Positions 45,931 to 55,772 of a stretch of 64,000 nucleotides of DNA are shown piece after piece (the first letter of the stretch is position 1; every line of letters begins with the position of its first letter). Source of the DNA: Brevibacterium casei CIP 102111 (lineage in GTDB: Bacteria; Actinomycetota; Actinomycetes; Actinomycetales; Brevibacteriaceae); NCBI RefSeq assembly GCF_900169275.1, contig NZ_FXZC01000006.1, positions 179,096 through 243,095 on the forward strand. Reading direction: 5' to 3'. A program made the position numbers and the translations under genes. The notes under the pieces are model-generated. The model had not been told where the DNA came from. It searched no databases and saw only the letters and a list, made by a program, of their open reading frames with translations.

Positions 45931-46238
45931 CCGGCACCTCTGACCTTGTTCATCGCGTCCTCGAACATCGTCGTGAAGGCCTCACCGGCGAGTGCCCACA
46001 GGGCGACGACGAGCCCGGCGGTCATCAGGGTGATGAGCACCCAGCCGGGGACGTCTCCGCGATCAGGGCGGTCACGGTCGGTTCGCGCAGGGGAAAAGCC
46101 CGAACCGGGGCCGGTGACGGTCCGCCGGCGGTGACCAGCGGTGCGTCGGGGGAGGGCACGGCCTCCCGGAGATGCCTGGTCGTCATCTGCCCAGCCGAGC
46201 GTGAGCAGGGTCAGGCGGGTCATGAGGTGATGGAACAT
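45927..46238 (-). CDS. Flp/DUF4244-like pilin
   Basis: 103 residues. A long Arg/Pro/Asp-rich leader (1-57) precedes DRGDVPGWVLITLMTAGLVVALWALAG, a single hydrophobic helix with a Gly before the segment where a prepilin peptidase would cut, then a short tail FEDAMNKVRG. Actinobacterial Tad loci encode such a pilin between tadC and tadE. GAAGGAG precedes the ATG. Immediately upstream lie two long C runs (coding sense). Confidence 0.72.
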   Translation of the reverse strand: MFHHLMTRLTLLTLGWADDDQASPGGRALPRRTAGHRRRTVTGPGSGFSPARTDRDRPDRGDVPGWVLITLMTAGLVVALWALAGEAFTTMFEDAMNKVRGAG

Positions 46239-46270
46239 CGGGTCTCCTTCATGGGGTGGGTTCTCTCTGC

Positions 46271-47320
<1,050 letters not shown>

Positions 47321-47324
<4 letters not shown>

Positions 47325-48250
47325 GCGGTCCCACCCGCTTCGGGGCCGCGGGGGAACGGGGAGCGGGTGAGCGAGGAGCCCGCGATGACCCGCGGTTCCT
47401 GTGGGAGTCGGCCGATCTTCTTCATCGCCTGGTAGGCGAGGAGCGAGACGGCGAATCCGGCGCAGAGGAGGACGAGTCCGGCCTGAGAGTTGTACGCGGC
47501 TGCGGTCTCCGGTCGCGTCGAGAGGAAGGCGAGGACCACCCACGGAGCGGCGACGGCGAGGCGGGCGCCGTTGACCGTCCACTGCTGACGCGCGGAGAGT
47601 TCGTTGCGGGTACGCGCGTCGTCACGGACGAACTGGGCGAGTGCTCGCAGCATCGTGCCGAGATCGCTGCCGCCGACCTGTCTCGTCACGCTCAGAGCCG
47701 CGACGATCCTGTCGGCGACCGGGTCGGCGGCGACCTGCCGGAATCTCTCGAGCGCGATCGCGAAGGATCCGCTGGCGCGGTACTCCTCGGCGAAGACCTC
47801 GAAGAGCGGACGCAGGGGCTCGGGTCCGCGATGGGCCAGCGAGCCGAGGGCTTCGGGGAGGGAGAGTCCTGCCCGCACGCCCGAGTTGAGGTGATCGAGG
47901 GTCTCGGGCCAGAGTTCGCGACGGAGGACCTGTTTGCTTCGGGCGCGGTGCTGCAGGTACCGGTAGGGCAGCCATGAGGCGAAGAGGCCGAAGCAGAGTG
48001 CGATCGCCCAGGACCCCGTCAGTGCGGTGGCGACGATCGTGACGACGGTGAGGACCGCGACCGTGAGGAGGACGAGGTGGATCGGATGCATCCGCGGGAA
48101 GCCCGCGGCCGTGAGCATGTCGTCGAGTTCGCGGACCCACCGCCGCTGCGTTCGCGTGGCCGGCTTCCGCTCCCACAGTGACATCCAGACGAGCAGCAGC
48201 CCGGCCCCCAGACAGGCGCCGATGAGCAGGCTCAGCTGCGAGTAGCTCAT
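47321..48250 (-). CDS. tadB: TadB-like pilus inner-membrane platform protein
   Basis: 309 residues. A membrane segment at 5-24 and two more near 60-95 precede a GspF domain (ELWPETLDHLNSGVRAGLSLPEALGSL), with two C-terminal segments (about 225-275). The ATG at 48250 overlaps the tadA stop by four bases. Downstream of the element-interrupted tadA, it may still be transcribed only if a promoter exists in the remaining fragment. Confidence 0.86.
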
Positions 48251-49089
48251 GCCGCTTCCAGGAGTGAGTGGAGGTCCTTGCCGATCATCGCGAATCGCTC
48301 GCCGAGGTGGCCGAACCCCTGTCCGCGGACGAGCGTGCCCTGGGGCGAATGGAAGATCGTGTCGAGTTCGATGACATCGCCTTCGACTCCGCCGGGCACG
48401 GCGCAGATCTCGCTGACCAGCCTGACCCCGGTTGCGTCCCTGCGCAGGTGGACGACGAGGTCGATGCTCACCGCGACGGTGGGCACAACGAAGGCTGAGG
48501 AGATGTTCGACCCGGCGAGGAGGGGAAGGGTGGAGATCTTCGTGATCGCGGCGCGGGCGGAGTTCGCGTGGATCGTCCCCATTCCCGGCAGGCCCGAATT
48601 GAGCGCGACGAGGAGGTCGAGGCTCTCGGCTTCGCGGACCTCGCCGACGATGATGCGTGTCGGTCGCATCCGCAGCGCCTCCTTGACGAGGGCGCGGAGG
48701 GTGACTTCGCCGGTGCCCTCGAGTGAGGGTTGACGACACTGCATCGGCACCCAGTCGCGGCTGGGGAGATTGAGTTCGAAGACCTCCTCGCAGCTGATGA
48801 TGCGCTCGCGGGAGGGAATCGAGCCGGCGAGGGCGTTGAGCATTGTCGTCTTGCCCGCCTGTGTTGCCCCCGAGACGAGGATGTTGGCACCGCACGCGAC
48901 CGCGGCGTCGAGGAACCGCGCCGCCGCCTGGCTGAGGCTGCCTTGGGCGACCAGCCCGGCGAGGTTCCTCGGTCGCTGGATGAACTTGCGGATGTTCACG
49001 GCGGGGGAGGACCGGGTGATGTCGGGGAGGACGACGTGGAGTCGAGATCCGTCAGGGAGCATCGCGTCGACGAACGGCTGTGAGAGGTC
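48247..49089 (-). pseudogene. tadA: 3' part of tadA/cpaF, cut off by the integrated element
   Basis: The frame resumes at the attachment core with LSQPFVDAMLPDGSRLHVVLPD and carries the catalytic half of the secretion ATPase: Walker A SGATQAGKTTMLNAL, the Asp/Glu boxes, RPTRIIVGEVREAESLDLL (Walker B region) and the GTIHANSARAA His box. The N-terminal 130 residues are 13 kb away at 62291-62680. Joining the two across the 9-base core restores one uninterrupted protein. As it stands the pilus motor should be inactive unless the element excises. Confidence 0.93.
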
Positions 49090-49109
49090 AAAACCTTAGA
49101 ATTGACATA
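49081..49109. other. attL of the integrated element
   Basis: The core TGAGAGGTC (49081-49089) is shared with attR. To its right, TCAAAACC (49088-49095) and TTGACATA (49102-49109) are the right half-site arms; the last arm ends on the A of the integrase start codon. The left flank GGCTG is tadA sequence. Confidence 0.85.
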
Positions 49110-50512
49110 TGAACGCAGAAGCAAACGACCCCACGATCAAAGCCGCCATCTACGCCCGGATCAGTCGAGACCGCGCAGGAGCTGGCCTCGGAGTCGAGCG
49201 GCAGGAGCGAGACTGTCGACAGCTTGCTGACCGCCTCGGCTGGACTGTCGCCGAGGTCTACGTCGACAACGATATAAGCGCCTACTCGGGTAGGACTCGA
49301 CCGCAATATCGACAGATGCTCCGCGACGTAGAGGCAGGAAAGATCACCGGCATAATCGCCTGGCACACCGACCGCCTCCACCGCCGCACTGTCGAGCTGG
49401 AGGAATTCGTTGCCGTCGCAGAGGAGCACGGCACGAAGGTGCAGACCGTGACTTCGGGGACAGTGGACCTCTCGACCGCCTCGGGCCGTATGGTCGCCCG
49501 AATGCTCGGCGCAGCGGCTCAGCACGAGATCGACCACGCTCGGGAGCGTATGAAGGCTAAGAAGGCGCAGATGGCGCGTGAAGGGAAGTACCGAGGCGGT
49601 CAGCGGCCCTACGGATTCGAGAAGGACGGAGCGACCGTGAGAGACGACGAGGCCGAGGTGATCCGCCGCGCGACGAAGGGCATCATTGCGGGCCGGTCTC
49701 TTCGAGGAATTGCCGACGAGCTGAACGCCGAGGAGCTGACCACGTCGACCGGGCGATCATGGACATATGCACGGCTCCGGGATGTCCTCGTGCGCCCTCG
49801 CAACGCTGGCAAGCTGTCGACCGGCGACCCTGGTCATGGCGAGCCGGGCATCCTCGGAGATGCCGAGTGGCCCGCCATCGTCTCCGAGGAAGAGTGGACT
49901 GCTGCCTACAAGATATTGACTGACCCATCGCGGCGAATCCAGCAGGGAAACGCGACCCGCTGGCTCGGCTCGGGCATCTACATTTGCGGCAAGTGCGGAA
50001 CCGCAATGCGTCCGGCACCGACCCGAGGAAAGTACCTCTACAGATGCACGGCTCAAGCACACCTCACTGTGATGACTGAGCAGACGGACTCATATGTCCG
50101 GGCTGTCGTCGCCGACCTCGTACGCGATCCCCGAATAGTCGCTGCCCTCGACGACGACGGTGAGGAAGCTAACGCGGACCGTGCCCGTCGAGCAGAGCTG
50201 GCGACCCGCTTGGAGACGTTCGAAGCGGACTACATGGACGGCACCATCTCGGGAAAGATACTCCGTGCATCGACGGACAAGGTGCAGGCGCAGATCGACG
50301 AGATCGACCAGAGGCTCACCGCCTCGATGCAGAGGTCCGCGTCCTCGAAGGTGACTTCCGCCGAGGACCCTGGTGCAGCGTTCCTGGACGCTCCCATCGA
50401 CATCCAGCGCGCCGTGCTCGCTGCCGTTGCTCGGGTTGAGATTCGCCCCGCCGACCGCGCCGGTGTCCGCTGGAGCGAGGACCGAGTTCGGATTACTCCA
50501 GCGGACAACTAA
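49109..50512 (+). CDS. Large serine recombinase (integrase)
   Basis: 467 residues. The N-terminal resolvase domain has the nucleophile S19 in IYARISRDRAGAG, Arg and Asp of the active site in VERQERDCRQL and DNDISAYSG, and AWHTDRLHRRTVELEEF. A recombinase domain follows (FEKDGATVRDDEAEVIRRAT), then a zinc ribbon (CGKCG and RCTAQAH) and a coiled coil near 350-400. It catalyses attP x attB recombination. It begins at the edge of attL, as is usual for serine-integrase elements. Confidence 0.95.
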   Translation: MNAEANDPTIKAAIYARISRDRAGAGLGVERQERDCRQLADRLGWTVAEVYVDNDISAYSGRTRPQYRQMLRDVEAGKITGIIAWHTDRLHRRTVELEEFVAVAEEHGTKVQTVTSGTVDLSTASGRMVARMLGAAAQHEIDHARERMKAKKAQMAREGKYRGGQRPYGFEKDGATVRDDEAEVIRRATKGIIAGRSLRGIADELNAEELTTSTGRSWTYARLRDVLVRPRNAGKLSTGDPGHGEPGILGDAEWPAIVSEEEWTAAYKILTDPSRRIQQGNATRWLGSGIYICGKCGTAMRPAPTRGKYLYRCTAQAHLTVMTEQTDSYVRAVVADLVRDPRIVAALDDDGEEANADRARRAELATRLETFEADYMDGTISGKILRASTDKVQAQIDEIDQRLTASMQRSASSKVTSAEDPGAAFLDAPIDIQRAVLAAVARVEIRPADRAGVRWSEDRVRITPADN

Positions 50513-50660
50513 CCCTTTGGTTCGGGCGAGTGGCCGGGACCTGAGGTTTTCCGCAATGACCGAAGGGCGGGCTGAGTCAGAGACTGTTTGAGCTTCGGTT
50601 TAAATGGGACGGAAACTGCAACGCGAAAAGCTTGCTGAGTACTGTTTGGTGAATGTACCG

Positions 50661-51191
50661 CTAATTGCCATCAACACGAAGCCCTGGTATCTCTTCCTCG
50701 GTTGGCGGCCAGCCTGGTACTGGGATACGCCGCGAGTGTGCTGCGATCTTCCACTGGCCGTCCACCCACCTTGTTAAGAAGGTGTGTCCAGGAGCGGATT
50801 CTCCCGCTGCCTTAGTGCCCGCATAATGATCCGAGGTAACAGACACTACCTCTAAGTCCACTCCGGCGAGATCGGGCGTCATGACTAGCGCGGGCCGGTA
50901 GTCCAGGGCTCGATAGACTTCACGCCAGTGAGCTATGTAGTCCCGAATCATCGGCTCGAATAGCTCGTGTGAAGTCGAACTAGACAGTTCTTCAGCGAGG
51001 TCATCGCGCGAACCCTCATCGTGTGAGGAATGCTGGGAGCCAGGTCCAAACAGCCATTGCTGTGCAAGTACCAGCTGGAGATTCGCGTCCAGGCTCCACC
51101 AGAGCTTCTCTGGGCGATCCGCTTCTTCGAGCATTTCGATCCAACGGCATACGGTTTGAGCGCCGCCCGGAACGTCTGAGTTGTCATCCAT
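50661..51191 (-). CDS. Unknown protein, leftward gene of the lysogeny side
   Basis: 176 residues, soluble and acidic with many tryptophans. It ends in TRWVDGQWKIAAHSRRIPVPGWPP, a beta-hairpin pattern reminiscent of NTF2-like domains, but I do not recognise a family. It is the only leftward gene between integrase and excisionase, the position where satellites and prophages keep lysogeny or exclusion genes. Base composition is less GC-rich than the backbone. Confidence 0.5.
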   Translation of the reverse strand: MDDNSDVPGGAQTVCRWIEMLEEADRPEKLWWSLDANLQLVLAQQWLFGPGSQHSSHDEGSRDDLAEELSSSTSHELFEPMIRDYIAHWREVYRALDYRPALVMTPDLAGVDLEVVSVTSDHYAGTKAAGESAPGHTFLTRWVDGQWKIAAHSRRIPVPGWPPTEEEIPGLRVDGN

Positions 51192-51526
51192 GCCGACGAC
51201 TGTAGCCTCAATTTTCCGAAGTCACCAGCAGTCTCCCTGCGTTCTGCGGCGGACAGGTCGCGGTAAAGAAGAGCTTAGATTTGATTGTGGAGACACTTTT
51301 GCATTACCTAATGTATTACTCTAACCGCCTTACATAATTTGCTAATAACGCCCAAAATGCTAAACTCAAATCTCAAGCGCGAAGCTAGCGAGGGCCTGCC
51401 CGACGGATAGACAGGCTCGGCGATCAGGCGGAGGTCAGGCGGGGAGCGAAGCCCTGCAAACCCATCCCAGCGAGCCGTCATAGGACCAAACTCGGGCGCG
51501 TTCTTCTCAGTGAAGGACAGACACCC
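51192..51526. promoter_or_regulatory. Divergent control region with A/T-rich core
   Basis: No gene is seen. From about 51270 to 51375 the sequence is distinctly A/T-rich and holds AGATTTGA (51277-51284) and its exact inverse TCAAATCT (51366-51373), enclosing several TAAT/ATTA motifs. To the right, GC-rich dyads (for example GCCTG..CAGGC) lead to the excisionase gene. This is the natural site for the divergent promoters of the lysogeny gene and the early operon. Confidence 0.5.
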
Positions 51527-51787
51527 ATGTCATCTCGACACTTACTAACTGTTGGCGAGGCCGCAAGCTACCGGGGATGCTCCGGCCAGACGATTCGAAA
51601 CTACATCGCCAAGGGATATTTTCCGGCTTATCGATCCGACGAGTATCGAGGCATAGTAGTCGACCGAGACGAAATGGACTCCGCTCTCGCAGCACTCCCA
51701 CAAGCGAAGGTCCAGGCCCGTCCGGATCGAATGCCATTCGGCAAATTCGCGTCGGTTTACAGCCTGCACCCGGATGCTCGCCGATGA
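51527..51787 (+). CDS. Excisionase-like MerR-fold DNA-binding protein
   Basis: 86 residues. LTVGEAASYRGCSGQTIRNYIAKGYFPAYRSDEYRG is a winged-helix of the MerR/Xis (HTH_17) type, with ARP as C-terminal basic patch. As first gene of the rightward operon, in an element with a serine integrase, it is either a recombination directionality factor or an early regulator. It overlaps the next small gene by four bases (ATGA). Confidence 0.72.
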   Translation: MSSRHLLTVGEAASYRGCSGQTIRNYIAKGYFPAYRSDEYRGIVVDRDEMDSALAALPQAKVQARPDRMPFGKFASVYSLHPDARR

Positions 51788-51960
51788 GTGCGCAGAAGGC
51801 CGCAGGACGGCTCAGAACCCCCTCGACGGACACGGACACTTCTAGGGTCCAGAACGTCTCAGAGAGCGCCCCTCGTGCGCCGTTCACGCTGACCGATGAG
51901 CAGGTTAATCGAGTGGCGACTCTTCTCCTCGCTGCACGGAGGCCTCGACGTGCTCAGTGA
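51784..51960 (+). CDS. Small phage-type protein, 58 residues
   Basis: The ATG overlaps the excisionase stop. The sequence has a Thr/Ser-rich beginning and a C-terminal helix FTLTDEQVNRVATLLLAA followed by arginines. No family is recognised; the coupling to its neighbours and the clean frame support it as a gene. Confidence 0.45.
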   Translation: MSAQKAAGRLRTPSTDTDTSRVQNVSESAPRAPFTLTDEQVNRVATLLLAARRPRRAQ

Positions 51961-52216
51961 GCGAGAGCATCGACTCCGCTTGATCCGTGACGACATCACC
52001 GCCGCCGACAGAACGAGGGCCGAGGAGCGGCGGCAGGCCGATGCACGACAGCGCGAGGCCGAGGAGCAGGCTCGGCAGGCCGAGGCGGCCCGGCAAGCGG
52101 AGGAGGCTCGCAGGCGGGCAGCGCCGACCCGCTCGACTCATGAGGTCGCGGCGGCATTCGACGACTGGCAGCGCCGCAAATTGAGGGGCGGGTCGATTGC
52201 AACTCAACGCTTCTGA
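51950..52216 (+). CDS. Small coiled-coil protein, 88 residues
   Basis: The GTG at 51950 has a GGAGG site eight bases upstream; this start is preferred to the ATG at 51896. About 45 residues (ADRTRAEERRQADARQREAE and on) form an uninterrupted Glu/Arg/Gln/Ala helix, a probable coiled coil; a short tail has HEVAAAFDDWQRRKL. Function unknown; a DNA-replication accessory role is possible from its position before the helicase gene. Confidence 0.5.
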   Translation: MLSEREHRLRLIRDDITAADRTRAEERRQADARQREAEEQARQAEAARQAEEARRRAAPTRSTHEVAAAFDDWQRRKLRGGSIATQRF

Positions 52217-52464
52217 ACCTCGCCACACACAACATAAGGACGAAGCCGCTGGACCGTGGGCCGGGCACATCAGCCGAGATCATCTCGGCGAGAAAGGACC
52301 TGGCATGAGAGACAGTCAGAGCAGAAAAATGCCCCCGACTACACCGAGGGCACTTCTCACATGGGCATCGAGATCGAGCACGACGGAACCGAGAGCGAGG
52401 CCCTCGCTGAGGATGAAGCCTGATCCAGGTTCAATTTTTGTCCCCACCGCTGATCGGAGGGGCG

Positions 52465-53727
52465 ATGTCAACGCTACCCAACAATGAAGAGTCTGCAAGT
52501 TTCAGCTCAGACGACCCGAACGACAAAGTGAAAGTAGTCGAGATGGTCGGCAACGAATTGTTTCTCCTCCCCTCTAAGCAGCCGACCGAGACGGTGGCGG
52601 TGCATACCGAGGAGCCGAGGCGGACCTCGGGAGCCAGTGGACTGCTGAGGCCGTCCACCGCCGAGCACCTCATACAGGGCATTGCCACCGGGGCGCGGCG
52701 AGCCGAGGAGCCGACCGTCGGTCTCCTGGCTTTACCTGCTGGCGACGACAGGGACCCCCTCAGCTTGCTCTATCGGGGTCGCGTAAATGGCATCGCTGGC
52801 GAGAGCGGGAGCGGCAAGTCCTGGACGGCGATGGCGGTTGCCCTCGATGAGATCGAGAGCGGAAACAGCGTCCTCTATGTCGATTACGAGGACTCCGCCG
52901 AGGGCATCTATACCCGCGCCCTGGCCGCTGGAGCTGACCCGGACACGCTCGCGGATGACCTCATCTACTTCTCGCCCGAGGGCAAGCTCGACGAGGAGGC
53001 ATGGACCGTGCTGGAGCACGTGCTCGATCAAGTCCAGCCGTCCCTCGTCGTCATCGACTCGACAGGTGAGGCCCTGAGCACTCACGGCGCGAACCCGAAC
53101 GCCGACGAGGAGGTCGCCGAGTGGTTTCGGACGGTGCCTCGACGTATCGCTCGACACCGCCCTCCGGTCACCGAGGAGCAGGAGCGGAAATGGGCGAAGG
53201 TCCGAGATGTCCGCCCCCACTGGCACCCTCCTCGGCCCGAGGGGCCTGCCGTCCTCGTCCTAGATCACGTCACGAAATCGTCATCGGAGGGCGGAGGCAG
53301 TCTGTCTCCTATAGGCTCCCAGCGCAAGCGTGCCGCCATCGACGGGACACTTTTCATCCAGCGGATGAAGGAGCCGTTCTCCCGAGGGGCCGAGGGGTAT
53401 GCCGAGCTGGTGGTGTCGAAGGATCGGCACGGCCATTTCCGCCTCGGCGAGAAGGCCGCCGTGCTCCGCGTCGCTCCCGACCACGAGACGCCCGCCACGG
53501 GCACTCTGGAGCCGCTGAGCCTCACCCTGGAGGAGGTGCCATCCACCGAGGTGCAGAAGGCCGCGAGAGCGGCGAGCAAGCTCGATGCCGAGGTGGCGAA
53601 GCTCAATGACATGGACCCTCCGCCGAGGTCGAAGAGAGATGTCATGGACCGGACCGGCTGGGGAGACAAGAAGGCTCTCGATGTTCTCCGGGCCTGGCGA
53701 GAGAGGCAGGGACTCGACCATGAGTGA
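52465..53727 (+). CDS. RepA/RecA-like AAA ATPase, probable replicative helicase
   Basis: 420 residues. Walker A is GESGSGKSWTAMAVA (112-119 core), Walker B-like VLYVDYEDS and LVVIDSTGEAL, and a later LVLDHVTKS. The C-terminal part holds a winged-helix-like region (KRDVMDRTGWGDKKALDVLRAW). The family (RepA of RSF1010-like hexameric helicases and phage relatives) unwinds DNA at replication origins. Directly downstream lies the GACACC repeat cluster, which would be the matching origin. Start 52465 follows GGAGG closely; TTG 52438 is the alternative. Confidence 0.78.
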   Translation: MSTLPNNEESASFSSDDPNDKVKVVEMVGNELFLLPSKQPTETVAVHTEEPRRTSGASGLLRPSTAEHLIQGIATGARRAEEPTVGLLALPAGDDRDPLSLLYRGRVNGIAGESGSGKSWTAMAVALDEIESGNSVLYVDYEDSAEGIYTRALAAGADPDTLADDLIYFSPEGKLDEEAWTVLEHVLDQVQPSLVVIDSTGEALSTHGANPNADEEVAEWFRTVPRRIARHRPPVTEEQERKWAKVRDVRPHWHPPRPEGPAVLVLDHVTKSSSEGGGSLSPIGSQRKRAAIDGTLFIQRMKEPFSRGAEGYAELVVSKDRHGHFRLGEKAAVLRVAPDHETPATGTLEPLSLTLEEVPSTEVQKAARAASKLDAEVAKLNDMDPPPRSKRDVMDRTGWGDKKALDVLRAWRERQGLDHE

Positions 53728-53787
53728 GGTCGTATATCGGCGTTGCAGCCGTGCCCCTGGTGCCCCTCGCCTGGCGCTGGTGCTGGT

Positions 53788-54010
53788 GGTGTCGTTGGTG
53801 TCCCTCTCTAAGGTCGGGACACCACGACACCACACCATTGCACGGCGGTGTCACGGGGCGGAGGACACCGCACGACACCACATGACACCACCCCCACTAT
53901 TCCCAGTAATGACGCGGATGTGGTGGTGTCGTTGGCAAAAAGCAGGGGACACCACCCCTCAAAAATCGGTGTCGAAAAGTGGTTTCGACACCGACACCAC
54001 CACCGACACC
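53788..54010. repeat. Iteron-like cluster: 14 GACACC/GGTGTC hexamers
   Basis: GACACC starts at 53818, 53826, 53864, 53874, 53884, 53948, 53987, 53993 and 54005; GGTGTC at 53788, 53797, 53847, 53925 and 53968. Most extend to GACACCAC (or its complement). Fewer than one per 200 bases would be expected by chance. It fills the 326-base gap after the helicase gene, making it a candidate replication origin or packaging/regulatory locus. Confidence 0.75.
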
Positions 54011-54053
54011 ACTCGCGCGTACACGAGGCGCGACGTGAAGAGAGGAGCTGAAA

Positions 54054-54434
54054 ATGGCTGATTGTGCAACTACACTCCCGACCGCCGAGTCTGACGCTGA
54101 CTCAGCCCATAGTCACCCCGACTTAGGGCCAGCCCGGTCGATCCACGTCCCGAAGCGCTCGAAGTTGTTCGATCTCGTGGAGGCGGCGAAGAGCATGCCC
54201 TGCCCGATCTGCCGGTCAAAGCGAGGTAGCTGGTGCCGAGGCAACCTCGGCTATCCCACTCGCATCTTTGACGACTGCTACCTCCATGTCGTGAGGCTAG
54301 AGGCGGCGATACTGGCCGATGACAGCCGGAAATTAGGACAGTCGACCATCGTGTCGGCAGTGGCCTCGGCAGGCGGTCCACTCAGCGCACAGGACCGCAC
54401 CGACGCGAGTCCCGGAGGCGAGGACCATGCCTAG
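54054..54434 (+). CDS. Phage zinc-finger-type protein
   Basis: 126 residues. MPCPICRSKRGSWCRG, near 48-62, gives a C-x2-C-x6-C site completed by His in DDCYLHVVR, the pattern of small phage proteins annotated as zinc-finger domains. The flanks are disordered (Ser/Asp/Gly). It overlaps the WhiB gene by eight bases. Function unknown. Confidence 0.6.
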   Translation: MADCATTLPTAESDADSAHSHPDLGPARSIHVPKRSKLFDLVEAAKSMPCPICRSKRGSWCRGNLGYPTRIFDDCYLHVVRLEAAILADDSRKLGQSTIVSAVASAGGPLSAQDRTDASPGGEDHA

Positions 54435-54717
54435 ATCGAGGAACAGCCCCACGGCGGCATTCTCGCCGCTGTACGACGCGATGGCCGAGGAGCGCCCCGC
54501 CTGCGAGGGTGACCAGCGGTTCATCGACGACCGCATCAGGCAGAGCGGCGGCCTCCGAGACCACATCGACTTGAAGCAGACCTGCCGATCCTGCCCACTG
54601 CTAGACCTGTGCCAGGACTTCGCCACCACGGCCAGACCTGAGGCGGGATTCTGGGCGGGCAAATGGCGCGGCGGTGAACCTCGACCGCTGAGCCGCAACG
54701 GCGGTGATCCGCTGTGA
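54427..54717 (+). CDS. WhiB-family iron-sulfur transcription regulator
   Basis: 96 residues. Four cluster-binding cysteines C26, C53, C56 and C62 (C-x26-C-x2-C-x5-C) and the turn GFWAGKW replace the usual G[IV]WGG element; a basic tail follows. WhiB proteins are confined to actinobacteria and their phages, so the host class is confirmed. Phage copies such as that of mycobacteriophage TM4 interfere with host WhiB2 control and superinfection. Here it may reprogram the host or regulate late genes just downstream. Confidence 0.88.
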   Translation: MPRSRNSPTAAFSPLYDAMAEERPACEGDQRFIDDRIRQSGGLRDHIDLKQTCRSCPLLDLCQDFATTARPEAGFWAGKWRGGEPRPLSRNGGDPL

Positions 54718-54812
54718 TCCATCCCCACATCGGCACCATCAAGAACCTGCCACGGCTGACGAGGCTGTGGCGACGACTCACCACTACCATCACCACCACG
54801 AAAGGCCCCACC

Positions 54813-55772
54813 ATGATCGAGACCAACCCCTACGCTGAGAACTTCACCCCCATCGTCGAGCTGGTCGACGGCTGGCTCGCCTGCCGCGTCTGCGGTGTGG
54901 CGACCGCGCCGACCGTCCAGCATGGGCGCGACACCATCATCTCGTGGGGCCGGGAGTACCGGGGCGGGTCGCCGTCACTGCGAAGGAAAGCGGCGCAGGA
55001 GTTCGAGACCACCATGACCAGGTGCACCACCTGCGAGGAGCGCCGGGAGCAGGCCGTGGCGGTCAACATCGAGCACCCGACCGGACGAGGGCAATACGTC
55101 GCTGACGTGATAGCGAACACCGCCGTCGAGCGTGCGCTCGCCGTCGCCGCCGTGGCCGAGCACGACCTCAAGCTGACCTCATCTCGCCGAGTCCGCCTCG
55201 CAATTCGTCATCTCACGCCCAAGGCTCTCGGCCTGGTGTGGGAGAGCAGGTTCGCTCCCGTCGCTGAAGCCGAGGCCGACCCGAGCACCGGCGCGGCTCT
55301 GCCGTGGTCGCACGTGCCCGAGGAGGGACGTGCCAGCGCCCGGCAAGCGGTGGCCGCGTTCCTCCGCGCTGTGACCGAGCGCCCTGAGCCGACCCCAGCG
55401 CCTACGGGCGGCGGTTGCTACCTCTGCGGGGTCGCCTCGGTCGAAGCCCTCCCCTCGCGGGCATTGTCGGCGTGGACCGAGGCGAGGGTCTCGCCGTCCT
55501 CGCTCGGCGGCACCTCGACCGCACACCGGCGCGTGTCGGTGTGCCGCACGTGCGCCGAAGCCGCTGAGGCGTACGGGGCCTACGGGCCATCAGTGATGGC
55601 GTACCTCGTGCTGGAGGCAGCAGGCATCTCGCGCAAGCTCGGAATTGAGAACGTGCGCATCGACCCTCCGGCCTGGGGCGTGATGAACATCGAACCGAAT
55701 CCGACCCCATGGGCGCACATCGCCCTCGCCGACCTGCGAGAGAAGTTCGAGACCGGGAGGGTCGGGCGATGA
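54813..55772 (+). CDS. Unknown phage protein with two zinc-ribbon-like knuckles
   Basis: 319 residues. Cysteine pairs in WLACRVCGVAT and RCTTCEERRE (residues about 23-70) and again in GCYLCGVAS and VCRTCAEAA (about 205-255) suggest two zinc-binding modules around a helical centre. It lies just before the terminase genes and may be an HNH-less relative of packaging accessory factors, but no family is recognised. The ATG at 54813 has AAAGG upstream; the frame is open from 54714. Confidence 0.55.
   Translation: MIETNPYAENFTPIVELVDGWLACRVCGVATAPTVQHGRDTIISWGREYRGGSPSLRRKAAQEFETTMTRCTTCEERREQAVAVNIEHPTGRGQYVADVIANTAVERALAVAAVAEHDLKLTSSRRVRLAIRHLTPKALGLVWESRFAPVAEAEADPSTGAALPWSHVPEEGRASARQAVAAFLRAVTERPEPTPAPTGGGCYLCGVASVEALPSRALSAWTEARVSPSSLGGTSTAHRRVSVCRTCAEAAEAYGAYGPSVMAYLVLEAAGISRKLGIENVRIDPPAWGVMNIEPNPTPWAHIALADLREKFETGRVGR

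Noticed and set aside
52305..52487. 60-codon ORF before the helicase gene
   Set aside because: Arg/Ser/Thr-rich composition suggests a shadow. Another frame here (ending about 52424) reads more naturally but has no clear start, so neither is called.
53788..54010. CRISPR-like array
   Set aside because: The repeats are only 6-8 bases, in both orientations and unevenly spaced; there are no spacers and no cas genes.
53720..54061. ORF of 113 codons after the helicase gene
   Set aside because: Its Thr/Asp repeats simply translate the GACACC cluster and it lacks a ribosome site. Similar Asp-Thr stretches occur in relatives, so weak coding is not fully excluded.
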